Shown one piece after another: positions 1-7,804 of a stretch of DNA of 64,000 bases (within the stretch, counting starts at the first letter, position 1; every line of letters starts with the position of its first letter). This stretch comes from Thalassobacillus devorans (GTDB lineage: Bacteria > Bacillota > Bacilli > Bacillales > Halobacillaceae), in NCBI RefSeq assembly GCF_011761345.1, contig NZ_JAASRY010000006.1:62001-126000 (forward strand), written 5' to 3'. The translations under genes and the position numbers were made by a program. Under the pieces are notes generated by a model that made no database searches, was not told where the DNA came from, and saw only the letters and a program-made list of their open reading frames with translations.

Positions 1-2
1 AA

Positions 3-161
3 AAAGCGTATGAATGCTATTACCACTTCATTGATAGCAAACCTGTTCCCTATTGGCTTATGGAAACCATTCGTAAATGGTACAATCATTCTCCTAAAGA
101 TTTTGAGACGATTGATGATTTTATGAAGAAAATAGCTAACCTGATACAGTTTAAAAGGTAA
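3..161 (+). CDS. C-terminal end of an unidentified protein (5' partial)
   Basis: Frame 3 is open from the window edge to a TAA at 159-161 and encodes 52 residues ending in ...KKIANLIQFKR. The other two forward frames hold early stops, and the composition (aromatic and charged residues such as YYHFID and RKWYN) looks like real protein. I do not recognise the family. It is followed at once by a hairpin terminator, which supports this being the end of a gene rather than a chance frame. The start lies outside the window. Confidence 0.6.
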   Translation, partial: KAYECYYHFIDSKPVPYWLMETIRKWYNHSPKDFETIDDFMKKIANLIQFKR

Positions 162-165
162 AAAA

Positions 166-200
166 AAGAGGACTGGCAAAATTATTTCCCCAGTCCTCTT
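166..200. terminator. bidirectional intrinsic terminator
   Basis: Inverted repeat AGAGGACTGG / CCAGTCCTCT (arms 167-176 and 190-199) with an A-run on the left and T-rich sequence on the right. It lies between the convergent partial gene at 3-161 and the BCCT transporter and can serve both. Confidence 0.85.
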
Positions 201-216
201 GGTTATTTCTAAACTT

Positions 217-1752
217 TTATGACTCGTTTACAGCCGGTGACTTCGCTTTTTTCTTTTTCATCCTTTTTCTTCCCGGCTTCACTTCCTGGCGAGCAGCTTT
301 GAAAAAGGAAGCTCCCATAAGAAGCACGACGAACGAGAATGGAAGTGCAGCGATAATCAGGACATTTTGCAACCCTTGCGTCCCGCCAAAGTAGACAATA
401 ATAGCCGCCATCGCAGACAGCGTTAACCCCCAAATGATTTTCACAGCACTGGAAGGATTCAGTGAACCTCCCCCGCTCAACATGCCCAGCACAAATGTGG
501 CTGAGTCAGCTGAGGTTATAAAAAAGATGGCGATAACGAAAATCGTGATGAATGACATCAGTGTACCTAATGGGTAATGCTGCAACACACCGAAGGTTGC
601 TGTTTCCATCGCATAATCGGAGATGACAGCGATGCCATTTTGTTCAAGGTTAAGTGCAGAAACGCCAAATACGGCGAAGAAAATAAAACAGACAAGTGAC
701 GGGACTACCAGCACACCAAGCATAAATTCTTTAATGGTACGACCTTTGGAAATCCGGGCGATGAAAATACCGACAAATGGCGACCAGGAAATCCACCATG
801 CCCAATAAAATATCGTCCAGCCATTGATCCAGGATCGATTGTCTTCATTCAACGGGGCGATGCGGAAGCTCATATCGAAAAAGTTAGTAATGTATCTCCC
901 AAGCGTGTCGGTAAACATGTTCAAAATATATATGCTCGGCCCTACAAGGAACAGCAGGATCAACAACAGGAAGCCAAGCCCCATGTTAATATTGCTCAAA
1001 TATTTGATGCCTTTATGGATTCCCGACCATGCAGAGATGATAAATAACGCCGTTGCGACGGCTAAAATCAATAGTTGGAATCCATAATTATTAGGAGTAC
1101 CGAATAGAAAAGAGAGTCCTTCATTAATTTGGGCCGAACCAAATCCTAAGGTAGCGGCGACACCTACGACAGTAGCAAAAACTGCTAAAGTATCAATCAA
1201 TTTACCTGGGGTACCACCCATGCTCTTTTCTCCAAACAGAGGAACAAGTGTGGCGCTGACCAGACCAGGATACCCTTTATGAAACTTAAAGTAGGCAAGT
1301 ACCAGGGCAACTACACCATAAACGGCCCATGCATGGACACCCCAATGGAAGAAAGAATATTGCAGGGAGTCTTTGATCGCTTGATCTGTCCCTACTTCAG
1401 CCACGGGAGCACTCAGGAATGCATGAGAAATTGGTTCCGCAGTCGTCCAGAATACCATTCCCATTCCCATCCCGGCACTGAATAACATAGCAAACCAGGT
1501 GGGCAGCTTAAAGTCAGGACGGTCGTTTTCTTTTCCAAGCCGGATTTTTCCAAAGCGTGAAAAAATCAAATAGACACAAAAAACCAGCATAATCATAACA
1601 ATCAATAAATAATACCAGCCAAACATATCCGAGATATATCCGGTGACATTGCCGGATACTGTTTCCAGGTGATCCGGAGCGAATACTCCCCAAACCACAA
1701 AAGCAGTACATATGGCAATCGAATACCAAAAGACTAACGTTACGTTTTTCAT
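217..1752 (-). CDS. BCCT-family glycine betaine/choline-type transporter
   Basis: A 511-residue membrane protein that takes up a trimethylammonium osmolyte (betaine, choline or carnitine) across the cytoplasmic membrane. About twelve hydrophobic segments are visible. The glycine-rich GMGMGMVFW stretch and the tryptophan-rich segment FYWAWWISWSPFVG followed by FIARISKGRTIKEF are BCCT hallmarks; GMGMG resembles the GMGIG motif of sodium-coupled betaine carriers. The tail is strongly basic (KPGRKRMKKKKAK), as in osmosensing members. The frame is open further upstream, but the ATG at 1752 follows an AAAGGAGGAG ribosome site and begins the conserved MKNVTLVFW end. It stands alone, closed by the terminator at 166-200. 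OpuD-like function is likely; the exact substrate cannot be read from the sequence. Confidence 0.93.
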   Translation of the reverse strand: MKNVTLVFWYSIAICTAFVVWGVFAPDHLETVSGNVTGYISDMFGWYYLLIVMIMLVFCVYLIFSRFGKIRLGKENDRPDFKLPTWFAMLFSAGMGMGMVFWTTAEPISHAFLSAPVAEVGTDQAIKDSLQYSFFHWGVHAWAVYGVVALVLAYFKFHKGYPGLVSATLVPLFGEKSMGGTPGKLIDTLAVFATVVGVAATLGFGSAQINEGLSFLFGTPNNYGFQLLILAVATALFIISAWSGIHKGIKYLSNINMGLGFLLLILLFLVGPSIYILNMFTDTLGRYITNFFDMSFRIAPLNEDNRSWINGWTIFYWAWWISWSPFVGIFIARISKGRTIKEFMLGVLVVPSLVCFIFFAVFGVSALNLEQNGIAVISDYAMETATFGVLQHYPLGTLMSFITIFVIAIFFITSADSATFVLGMLSGGGSLNPSSAVKIIWGLTLSAMAAIIVYFGGTQGLQNVLIIAALPFSFVVLLMGASFFKAARQEVKPGRKRMKKKKAKSPAVNES

Positions 1753-1851
1753 AGCTCCTCCTTTTATGTACGTTGAATTGTATGACAAAGGACTACAGTT
1801 TAATATACTTACCCTATTTTGTCCAAAACAAACGGCTTTCTCAGGGGAATT

Positions 1852-1891
1852 GATACAGAAAAGGAGTCCAGGCATATTCCCTGCACTCCTT
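1852..1891 (-). terminator. intrinsic terminator of the 1926-2261 gene
   Basis: Imperfect hairpin with arms AAGGAGT...ACTCCTT (1861-1891), followed on the minus strand by TTTTCTGT. It lies directly downstream of the small gene ending at 1926 and upstream of the BCCT gene. Confidence 0.75.
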
Positions 1892-1925
1892 GGCAATATA
1901 CTGCAGGGTGACCAATTCCCTTAGT

Positions 1926-2261
1926 TTACTCGCTGATGTGTTCTACCCTTCCCCCAAACTCCTTTGTGAAGCGATCTGCTATCGGCTTTATTATAGCGAG
2001 GTTCCAATCCTTCTGTCTGTTATTATGTATATCGATCCATAGCCTGGCTGTCTTGGGCCAATAGGTAATTTCCAACACGCCTTTTTCATCAGGCTTCTTT
2101 ACATGCCAATGAACCGAACCTTTTTTTGTACTGAGAGTCGTTTTTTGAGATATTAATAACTCAAATTCGAAAATAATCCTCTCTATTTCCTCACTCACCA
2201 TATCTTTGTCCATGGGCTTGACTCGATCCAGCTGTGAATCTTTGATTTCATACGTTAGCAT
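1926..2261 (-). CDS. conserved-looking small protein, unknown function
   Basis: 111 residues from the ATG at 2261, chosen because GAAAGGGGAGAAG sits just upstream; the longer open frame to 2360 has no ribosome site. The protein is soluble, with an acidic N-terminal half (MLTYEIKDSQ...EEIERIIFEFE) and a second half rich in aromatic residues (HWHVKKPDEKG, YWPKTARLWIDI), suggesting a small mixed alpha/beta fold. No signal peptide, membrane segment or metal motif is visible. It has its own terminator at 1852-1891, so it is probably a single-gene unit. I cannot name a family. Confidence 0.6.
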   Translation of the reverse strand: MLTYEIKDSQLDRVKPMDKDMVSEEIERIIFEFELLISQKTTLSTKKGSVHWHVKKPDEKGVLEITYWPKTARLWIDIHNNRQKDWNLAIIKPIADRFTKEFGGRVEHISE

Positions 2262-2551
2262 TTCTTCTCCCCTTTCAATAAAAATCAATTCAGCGCTTTT
2301 CCTGATGGGTCTCCTAAATTTTAACACACTTCGTTGGTATGCCTGCCTCTCTATATACAATAAATATAAAACTATTATTCATAAAAAGGAATATTCTTCT
2401 AATACATTAGTCCTTTTCATACAGGTTATAAACTCCCTACTCCCCCTTATCATCATGGGACAAAATGATTGTTTTTCCTAATTTATCGGAAAATCATTTG
2501 AAATCTACTAGATGAATGTAGTTGAATATTTATGAAAGGGGAGGTTTACAT

Positions 2552-4897
2552 ATGCAGAAAATAATCACTAGACTGCTAATTTTAACATTCATAGCTTTCT
2601 TGCCATTAACCGCTGCGACAGAGGCAGTATCGGCAGAAGAAGAGAAAAAACAAAGTCCATTTAATGCAAAGCACTATGATTACGTAACGTATGAAGAAAT
2701 TGTAGAACAACTGCAACGTATCGAGAAAGAAAGCAATCGTGTATCGATGGAAGTGACAGGAAAGTCCACAGAAGGGCGGAATATCTATGCTGTAACTATC
2801 AGCGATCCTGCTTCCAAAGGAAAATACGGAAAAATCCAGGCCCTAAGAAATAAAATGTTCCAGAATCCTGGCGACGCCCAAGACTGGGCAGACAAGCATC
2901 CGGACTTTAAAGTACCTGTATTGATCGATGGATCCATTCATGGAACAGAATTTGTCGGATCCGACGCAGTCTTGAAACTGATTGAGCGTTTTGCATTCGA
3001 AAACGATCAGGAAACAACTGAAATTCTTGAGAATAACATCCTGATCTTCAACGTAGTCGTCAATCCTGATGGACGTGTTGATGCGAAAAGGTTCAATGCA
3101 GAGGGAATTGACTTGAACCGCGATTACATTACACAATCGCAGCCAGAAACAGAAGCTTCTATTAAGTTGATGACCGAGTGGAACCCGATGGTGTTCCTTG
3201 ACCTGCATGGCTATGTCAATTATTCAGATGAGAAGCCTGGCTTGATTGAGCCGACTACTCCACCGCATAACCCGAACTATGAATATGATTTATATTCCAA
3301 GTGGGCATTAAATCAAGCGGAAGCAATGGAAGCTGAAATCGTTGAGAATAAGGAAAACTATCAGTCTGATCTCTATCAGAACCTGGAAGGCGTCCATATT
3401 CCGGCTCGTGATGCTGATGCAGGATGGGACGACTACCCACCGATTTTCGCACCAATGTATGCCATGTATCATGGCGCCTACGGTGCTACCATTGAAGCGC
3501 CTGATAACACGTGGGACGGGGTGGAATGGCAAATCAATTCCGTCATGGGTGCATTGAAATTTGCTACAGAAAACAAGGATGAAATGATCAACGACCAAAT
3601 TGAGATTTTCGAACGGGGTATCAACTTCCAGCATCCGGACCATGAGGAAGCACACTTCCCATACGCCTACATGCTGCCAGTTGATGAAAATGACCCGAAC
3701 GCTACCCACAAAGCAGTAGAGCATTTGCAACAGAATGATATTAAGGTAGAAGAAGCGAAACAATCATTTACAGTTAACGGCGAACAATACGAAGCAGGAA
3801 CCTTTATCGTTCCTATGGATCAGCCTAAAGCAGGCCTTGCGAACACCATCCTTTGGAGTGGCGAGGATATCAGTGATGATACGTCAGCAATGTATGATAT
3901 ATCGGCCTGGAGTTTCCCTGAATTGTGGGGATTTGCAGCGATTCCGGCAGAACAGGAGCTTGAGATCACCTCTGCCCCTGTCAATCAAGTAACAACAAGT
4001 GGAGAATTATCAGGAAAAGGTCCATACATTATTCCAAACAGTTCTACAGAAGCTGTGGCTCTTGTAAATGCATTAATCGAGCAAGGTATTTCCGTTTACA
4101 AAAGTGAAAATGGCGACTTCTATGTCGAAAAGCAATCTGGAAATACCCTGAATAAGCTTGCCAAAGCATCAGGATTGAAACTTAATACAGAAGAAATACC
4201 GGATAATGCGGAAGAATTAGAAGATGTCACCGTTGCCATTCTGAAAGATGGCGGGATGAACAAACAACAGTCCCATGCAGGAACAAGGATTGCCTTAGAA
4301 AAGCTCGGCTTTGATGTCGAGGAAATCACTCCTGCTGAAGTTGCCGAACAGGGGTTGAACGATTACGATGTATTCGTATACAGCGGTACCGAAAACCTCA
4401 TTTCTTATGAGTTGCGGGAAGCTAATCAGCCATTCGGTCTCGAAGATGAACAGCAATTTGATGCTTTCCAGCAAGAGGTAACAAACTTTGTATCAGATGG
4501 CGGTCAGTACATCGCTGTTGGTGCAGGAGCATCCAAAGCGAGCAAAACGCTCGGTTTGACGGATGTGGAAATCCAAACAGGAGCACGAAACAGCAATGGA
4601 ATTGTGAGTGTCGACTACCAGGATTCTTCGTTGACAGCAGGCTATGACAACAATGATATCGGCTTCGTTTATAGCCCGGTATGGTACACCAGCCTGACAG
4701 ACCAGACTGTCGCAGCCTCATTTGCTAAGGAGGACTTTTTCCAGTCAGGATTTTGGAAAAATAGTGAACAAGCAGCTGGTGAAGCGGTGATCATCCAGGA
4801 AAATGACCAAGATGTAACACTGATCGGCTTAGAAGCTGGTTTCCGCGATCACACCTTTTATCTGTATCGCTTACTATCCAACACTATTTTTGAATAA
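2552..4897 (+). CDS. secreted M14-family zinc carboxypeptidase
   Basis: A 781-residue exported peptidase. The ATG at 2552 follows GAAAGGGGAGG and starts a Sec signal peptide (basic MQKIITR, hydrophobic core LLILTFIAFLPL, cleavage near AVSAEE). The zinc triad of M14 carboxypeptidases is visible: H130 and E133 in DGSIHGTEF and H219 in FLDLHGYV. The NPDGR motif follows near residue 171, and E315 in GATIEAPDNT is the probable catalytic glutamate. The catalytic domain covers about residues 35-360. The remaining 400 residues are acidic and contain a glutamine-amidotransferase-like Rossmann segment (VTVAILKDGG... NDYDVFVYSG) that may be an accessory domain. It probably trims extracellular peptides for nutrition. 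Single-gene unit with a terminator right after. Confidence 0.9.
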   Translation: MQKIITRLLILTFIAFLPLTAATEAVSAEEEKKQSPFNAKHYDYVTYEEIVEQLQRIEKESNRVSMEVTGKSTEGRNIYAVTISDPASKGKYGKIQALRNKMFQNPGDAQDWADKHPDFKVPVLIDGSIHGTEFVGSDAVLKLIERFAFENDQETTEILENNILIFNVVVNPDGRVDAKRFNAEGIDLNRDYITQSQPETEASIKLMTEWNPMVFLDLHGYVNYSDEKPGLIEPTTPPHNPNYEYDLYSKWALNQAEAMEAEIVENKENYQSDLYQNLEGVHIPARDADAGWDDYPPIFAPMYAMYHGAYGATIEAPDNTWDGVEWQINSVMGALKFATENKDEMINDQIEIFERGINFQHPDHEEAHFPYAYMLPVDENDPNATHKAVEHLQQNDIKVEEAKQSFTVNGEQYEAGTFIVPMDQPKAGLANTILWSGEDISDDTSAMYDISAWSFPELWGFAAIPAEQELEITSAPVNQVTTSGELSGKGPYIIPNSSTEAVALVNALIEQGISVYKSENGDFYVEKQSGNTLNKLAKASGLKLNTEEIPDNAEELEDVTVAILKDGGMNKQQSHAGTRIALEKLGFDVEEITPAEVAEQGLNDYDVFVYSGTENLISYELREANQPFGLEDEQQFDAFQQEVTNFVSDGGQYIAVGAGASKASKTLGLTDVEIQTGARNSNGIVSVDYQDSSLTAGYDNNDIGFVYSPVWYTSLTDQTVAASFAKEDFFQSGFWKNSEQAAGEAVIIQENDQDVTLIGLEAGFRDHTFYLYRLLSNTIFE

Positions 4898-4903
4898 ACC
4901 ATG

Positions 4904-4931
4904 AAACCACCCGCTTAAGGGTGGTTTTTTG
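4904..4931 (+). terminator. intrinsic terminator of the M14 peptidase gene
   Basis: Perfect 9-bp stem AAACCACCC / GGGTGGTTT (4904-4912, 4919-4927) followed by a T-run, seven bases after the stop codon. Confidence 0.9.
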
Positions 4932-5090
4932 TGGATCTTCCCCAAATGCCTTTGTCTAGTATAGAGCAGCAGTAGTCTAATATTCCACTTTCTTTTCTAA
5001 TAACACAATTCCTTGCAGCTCAGTTGAGTTTTCTCCCATCTTCCCATACGATTAATTCACCACCACTTATTAGAAAGAAGGCTGTCACTT

Positions 5091-5660
5091 ATGGGAAAGC
5101 TGCCAAGAATAATCACGATGTTGTTCAGCTTAGCTGCAGGTATCACTGTGTTTTTAGCTCGTCCGCGTAAAGCACGGGCTCCAATTGTACACGACAACCC
5201 GGAAACATACCCTGGAACCGATATACCTATTCTGCCTGGCGACTTGTTGTTTTCCCCGATCGGTCAGAGCGAATCCAAGTATGTCGGCCACGTAGGGATT
5301 ATCAACCAGAACAGAGAAGTCATTCATTCGATACCATCCGGGCTCATGAAAGATACGCTAGAAAGCTATTTCCATAAATTCCGCTCCATCACCATTTATT
5401 CACCGAAAGACCCTGACGTCGGCAGGAAAGCCGCCGATTATCTGGCAAAACTTTATAAGAAGTATCCAAAAGCAGATTACCGCATCCGCACTCCTCTCGG
5501 CAGCATGGACCATGAACAATACTGCTCGAAAATTGTTTGGCAATCCTATTATTACGGGGCTGGTGTGAACCTAAGAAACCTTTCCCCCAACCGGATAGCT
5601 ATTCATCCGGAGTGGCTGAAAGATAAAAAAGCCTTGCAGCGGAAAGCCAGGAACCTCTGA
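5091..5660 (+). CDS. YiiX-like permuted NlpC/P60 hydrolase
   Basis: 189 residues with a hydrophobic N-terminal segment (IITMLFSLAAGITVFLA) that could be a signal anchor. The body matches permuted papain-fold enzymes of the YiiX/YebB (DUF830) type: PGDLLFSPIG, then a histidine in the strand YVGHVGII, and the nucleophile region EQYCSKIVWQSYYYG near residue 145. In this family the His comes before the Cys, the reverse of ordinary NlpC/P60. Known relatives act on cell-wall peptides or acyl/amide bonds; the substrate here is unknown. A GAAAGAAGG ribosome site precedes the ATG. It lies between the secreted peptidase and a coat-type protein, compatible with an envelope role. Confidence 0.78.
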   Translation: MGKLPRIITMLFSLAAGITVFLARPRKARAPIVHDNPETYPGTDIPILPGDLLFSPIGQSESKYVGHVGIINQNREVIHSIPSGLMKDTLESYFHKFRSITIYSPKDPDVGRKAADYLAKLYKKYPKADYRIRTPLGSMDHEQYCSKIVWQSYYYGAGVNLRNLSPNRIAIHPEWLKDKKALQRKARNL

Positions 5661-5727
5661 CCTCTCATACATGTTTTTCCTTTATTGGTTAAAAATAAGA
5701 CAGAATTCTTAATATGGAGGGAAAAAC

Positions 5728-6360
5728 ATGCAAAATCAAAATCCAATGAACCAGCCTCAAACGAACGGGACCCAACAAGTATCAGCCAATATGGCTCCTA
5801 ACATGAGCCATGGCGGGCATGAATTATTCGACGCACATGAAGTGATTGGCGGTGTAATCGGTATGCTCAATCAGTATAAAATGTATGAGCAAAATGTCCA
5901 GGATCCGGAGCTGAAGGATATTTTGACTCGGCAGGCAAATTTCACTACTGAACTGTATAACATCATGACAGAAAGCTTTAAAACAGGCCAGAAACCGTCA
6001 CAATCTACTCACGTGTATAACATGACGCAAGATAATGATGTCGTGTATGGAATGCAACCAGGCCAGCCGAAAAAGCCTGCTCAAAACCCGTCAGAACTGA
6101 CGGATGCCGAGTATTCCTCCTTCATGCTTGGTCAGGTGAAAGGACTGGCATCGACGATGGCCATGACCGCCCTTGAAATGACTAACCCTGTCATAAGAAG
6201 AGTGGTTGCGGACAGCGTACCGAATATGGTTGAAATGAGCTACGAGCTTTTCTTATACCAGAATAAGCACGGCTATTATCAAGTTCCACAGCTTGCCCAG
6301 CAGGATATGAACCAAATGCTGCAAAGCTACTCACCTGCCCCTCAACAACCTTTAAACTAA
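5728..6360 (+). CDS. spore coat protein, CotF-domain family
   Basis: 210 residues with a low-complexity Asn/Gln/Pro/Met-rich head (about 1-30), then a helical domain starting HELFDAHEVIGGVIGML. The pattern of paired helices with TTELYNIM, SSFMLGQVKGLASTMAMTALEM and a late FLYQNKHGYYQVPQL matches the CotF/YhcQ spore-coat family. The tail is again Gln/Pro rich. Such proteins sit on or under the spore coat and are normally made in the mother cell. The ATG follows TATGGAGGG. A bidirectional terminator lies immediately downstream. Confidence 0.85.
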   Translation: MQNQNPMNQPQTNGTQQVSANMAPNMSHGGHELFDAHEVIGGVIGMLNQYKMYEQNVQDPELKDILTRQANFTTELYNIMTESFKTGQKPSQSTHVYNMTQDNDVVYGMQPGQPKKPAQNPSELTDAEYSSFMLGQVKGLASTMAMTALEMTNPVIRRVVADSVPNMVEMSYELFLYQNKHGYYQVPQLAQQDMNQMLQSYSPAPQQPLN

Positions 6361-6370
6361 CTAATACAGA

Positions 6371-6397
6371 AAAAGGCTGCCACGACGGCAGCCTTTT
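6371..6397. terminator. bidirectional intrinsic terminator
   Basis: Perfect 11-bp stem AAAAGGCTGCC / GGCAGCCTTTT with a five-base loop, flanked by A-rich and T-rich tracts. It serves the convergent CotF-like gene and the SMP-30 gene. Confidence 0.9.
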
Positions 6398-6429
6398 CTA
6401 TTGCTGTAATGATTTGTTTCCCACAACAA

Positions 6430-7308
6430 TTATCCTTTAAAAGGGTAACTCGGGGCGCCTGTAACTTCGGTTTCCACTTTAAACAATCCGCCCGCTGAAG
6501 GGTACTTCCGCAGATCCTCTTCTTCCATCCCGACACTTGCTGTCGTAATATACAACTCATTCATTTCCTTTCCGCCAAAGGTACACGAAGTGACATTCAA
6601 TGCCGGAACAGGGATTGTTCTTAATCGCTCCCCCTTATCGGGGTTCCAGACCGATATTTTGGAACCTCCCCAATGTGCAATCCAAAGGTTGCCTTCCGTG
6701 TCGATTGTCATCCCGTCCGGCTTTCCTTCCCCATCTGGAATTTCCACGACAATAGCGGGATTCTTGATCGTTCCGGTATCTTGATCAAATTCATAACGTA
6801 CTACCTGCTTGGTCGGTGTATCGATAAAGTACATAAACCGGTTATCCGGTGACCAGGCCAATCCGTTAGAGGTACTGACATGATCCACCTTTTTTTCAAC
6901 ATTCATGTCTCTGTCAAGGCAATACAAAGCGCCGTTTTCCGGAATGCCGTTGTAACTCATCGTTCCAGCCCAAAAGCGTCCCTCAGGATCACACTTTCCA
7001 TCGTTGAAGCGATTTTCCGTAATGCCTTCTTCTGGATCAATGATCGGGCGCGTTTCTCCTGTCTCTAAGTCCAATGTATAAAAGCCATTTTCCATCGCTG
7101 CTATAGCTCCACCGAAATTCCTTGGAACCACCGCACCTACTCGCTGATCTACTGGAATCTCCCTGTTTTTCCCGGATGAAGGGTCGAAAATATTAAGCTT
7201 TTTCCCTTCAATGTCTACCCAGTAAAGAACCTGCTGCTCCCTATCCCAGCTCGGCCCTTCACCTAATTGAGCTTTAGCGTCAATAACCAGCTCTACATTT
7301 CCCAGCAT
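6430..7308 (-). CDS. SMP-30/gluconolactonase/LRE-family lactonase
   Basis: 292 residues with the six-bladed propeller signature of the SMP-30/regucalcin family. The metal-binding residues can be recognised: E in LGEGPSWD, N in ENRFNDGKCDPEGRFWAGTM and GLAWS, and D in SPDNRFMYFIDT. Family members hydrolyse sugar lactones (glucono-, xylono- or similar) in the cytoplasm. Two ATGs lie six bases apart; the second (7308) has the better distance from AAGGAGG and was chosen. It is not in an operon with a sugar dehydrogenase here, so the physiological lactone cannot be inferred. Confidence 0.88.
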   Translation of the reverse strand: MLGNVELVIDAKAQLGEGPSWDREQQVLYWVDIEGKKLNIFDPSSGKNREIPVDQRVGAVVPRNFGGAIAAMENGFYTLDLETGETRPIIDPEEGITENRFNDGKCDPEGRFWAGTMSYNGIPENGALYCLDRDMNVEKKVDHVSTSNGLAWSPDNRFMYFIDTPTKQVVRYEFDQDTGTIKNPAIVVEIPDGEGKPDGMTIDTEGNLWIAHWGGSKISVWNPDKGERLRTIPVPALNVTSCTFGGKEMNELYITTASVGMEEEDLRKYPSAGGLFKVETEVTGAPSYPFKG

Positions 7309-7388
7309 CTTCATTCCTCCTTATCGTTCCTTTCCCCTGCTCTCTATCATAAAAACAATGACTTGTCGCCAAATTTCCAAGGCATAAA

Positions 7389-7746
7389 GGCTCTGTTGTG
7401 AAATTATCCATTAATAAGTCCGTAAAGTCGAAGACTTGATTTCGAGATAGAAGGGGGTTCTTTACTATAATAGCGTTAGGGGCGGCTGGGAAACTACTCG
7501 CTTTCCAGCTTCATCGCCTAGACACTCGCGACATAAGCAGTCTATCAACGGGAAGAAAAATCACTTCCCTTTTGCTGTTCTGCTTATGCGTGTCGTGTCT
7601 CCCGATGGGAGGATAGTACATGGTGAGATCCCGCAGGGCTTTAGCCCGAGGAAGCTCACCGTACGCCCATGGAAAGCGAGTGATTTCCCGGCCCTTCAAA
7701 ATCTCAGAACCATAACGGAAACAATAAATCTCGACACTGAGTCTTC
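7389..7746. repeat. dispersed palindromic (MITE-like) repeat, copy A
   Basis: Non-coding composite element. The left part starts with GGCTCTGTT (7389) and contains the family core AAAGTCGAAGACTTGATT (core spans 7424-7447). The right end is TCTCGACACTGAGTCTTC (7729-7746), the imperfect inverse of the core. Nested inside are inverted arms at 7488-7506 and 7671-7689 (GGGAAACTACTCGCTTTCC and its near-complement), a 95-base hairpin module (7506-7600) shared almost exactly with copy B, and the GC-rich palindromic module GGTGAG...CTCACC (7622-7660). No transposase frame is present. Short open frames here are chance. Confidence 0.75.
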
Positions 7747-7760
7747 AAAATATAAAATAC

Positions 7761-7789
7761 AGCCCCTGATAAATACGTTATCAGGGGAC
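7761..7789 (-). terminator. intrinsic terminator of the acyl-CoA synthetase gene
   Basis: Stem CCCCTGATAA / TTATCAGGGG, with flanking AG/CT extending it, located 16 bases past the stop codon at 7805. The minus-strand tail is GCTGTATTTTAT, a weak U-tract. Confidence 0.7.
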
Positions 7790-7804
7790 TGTGCAAGTAT
7801 CAAT

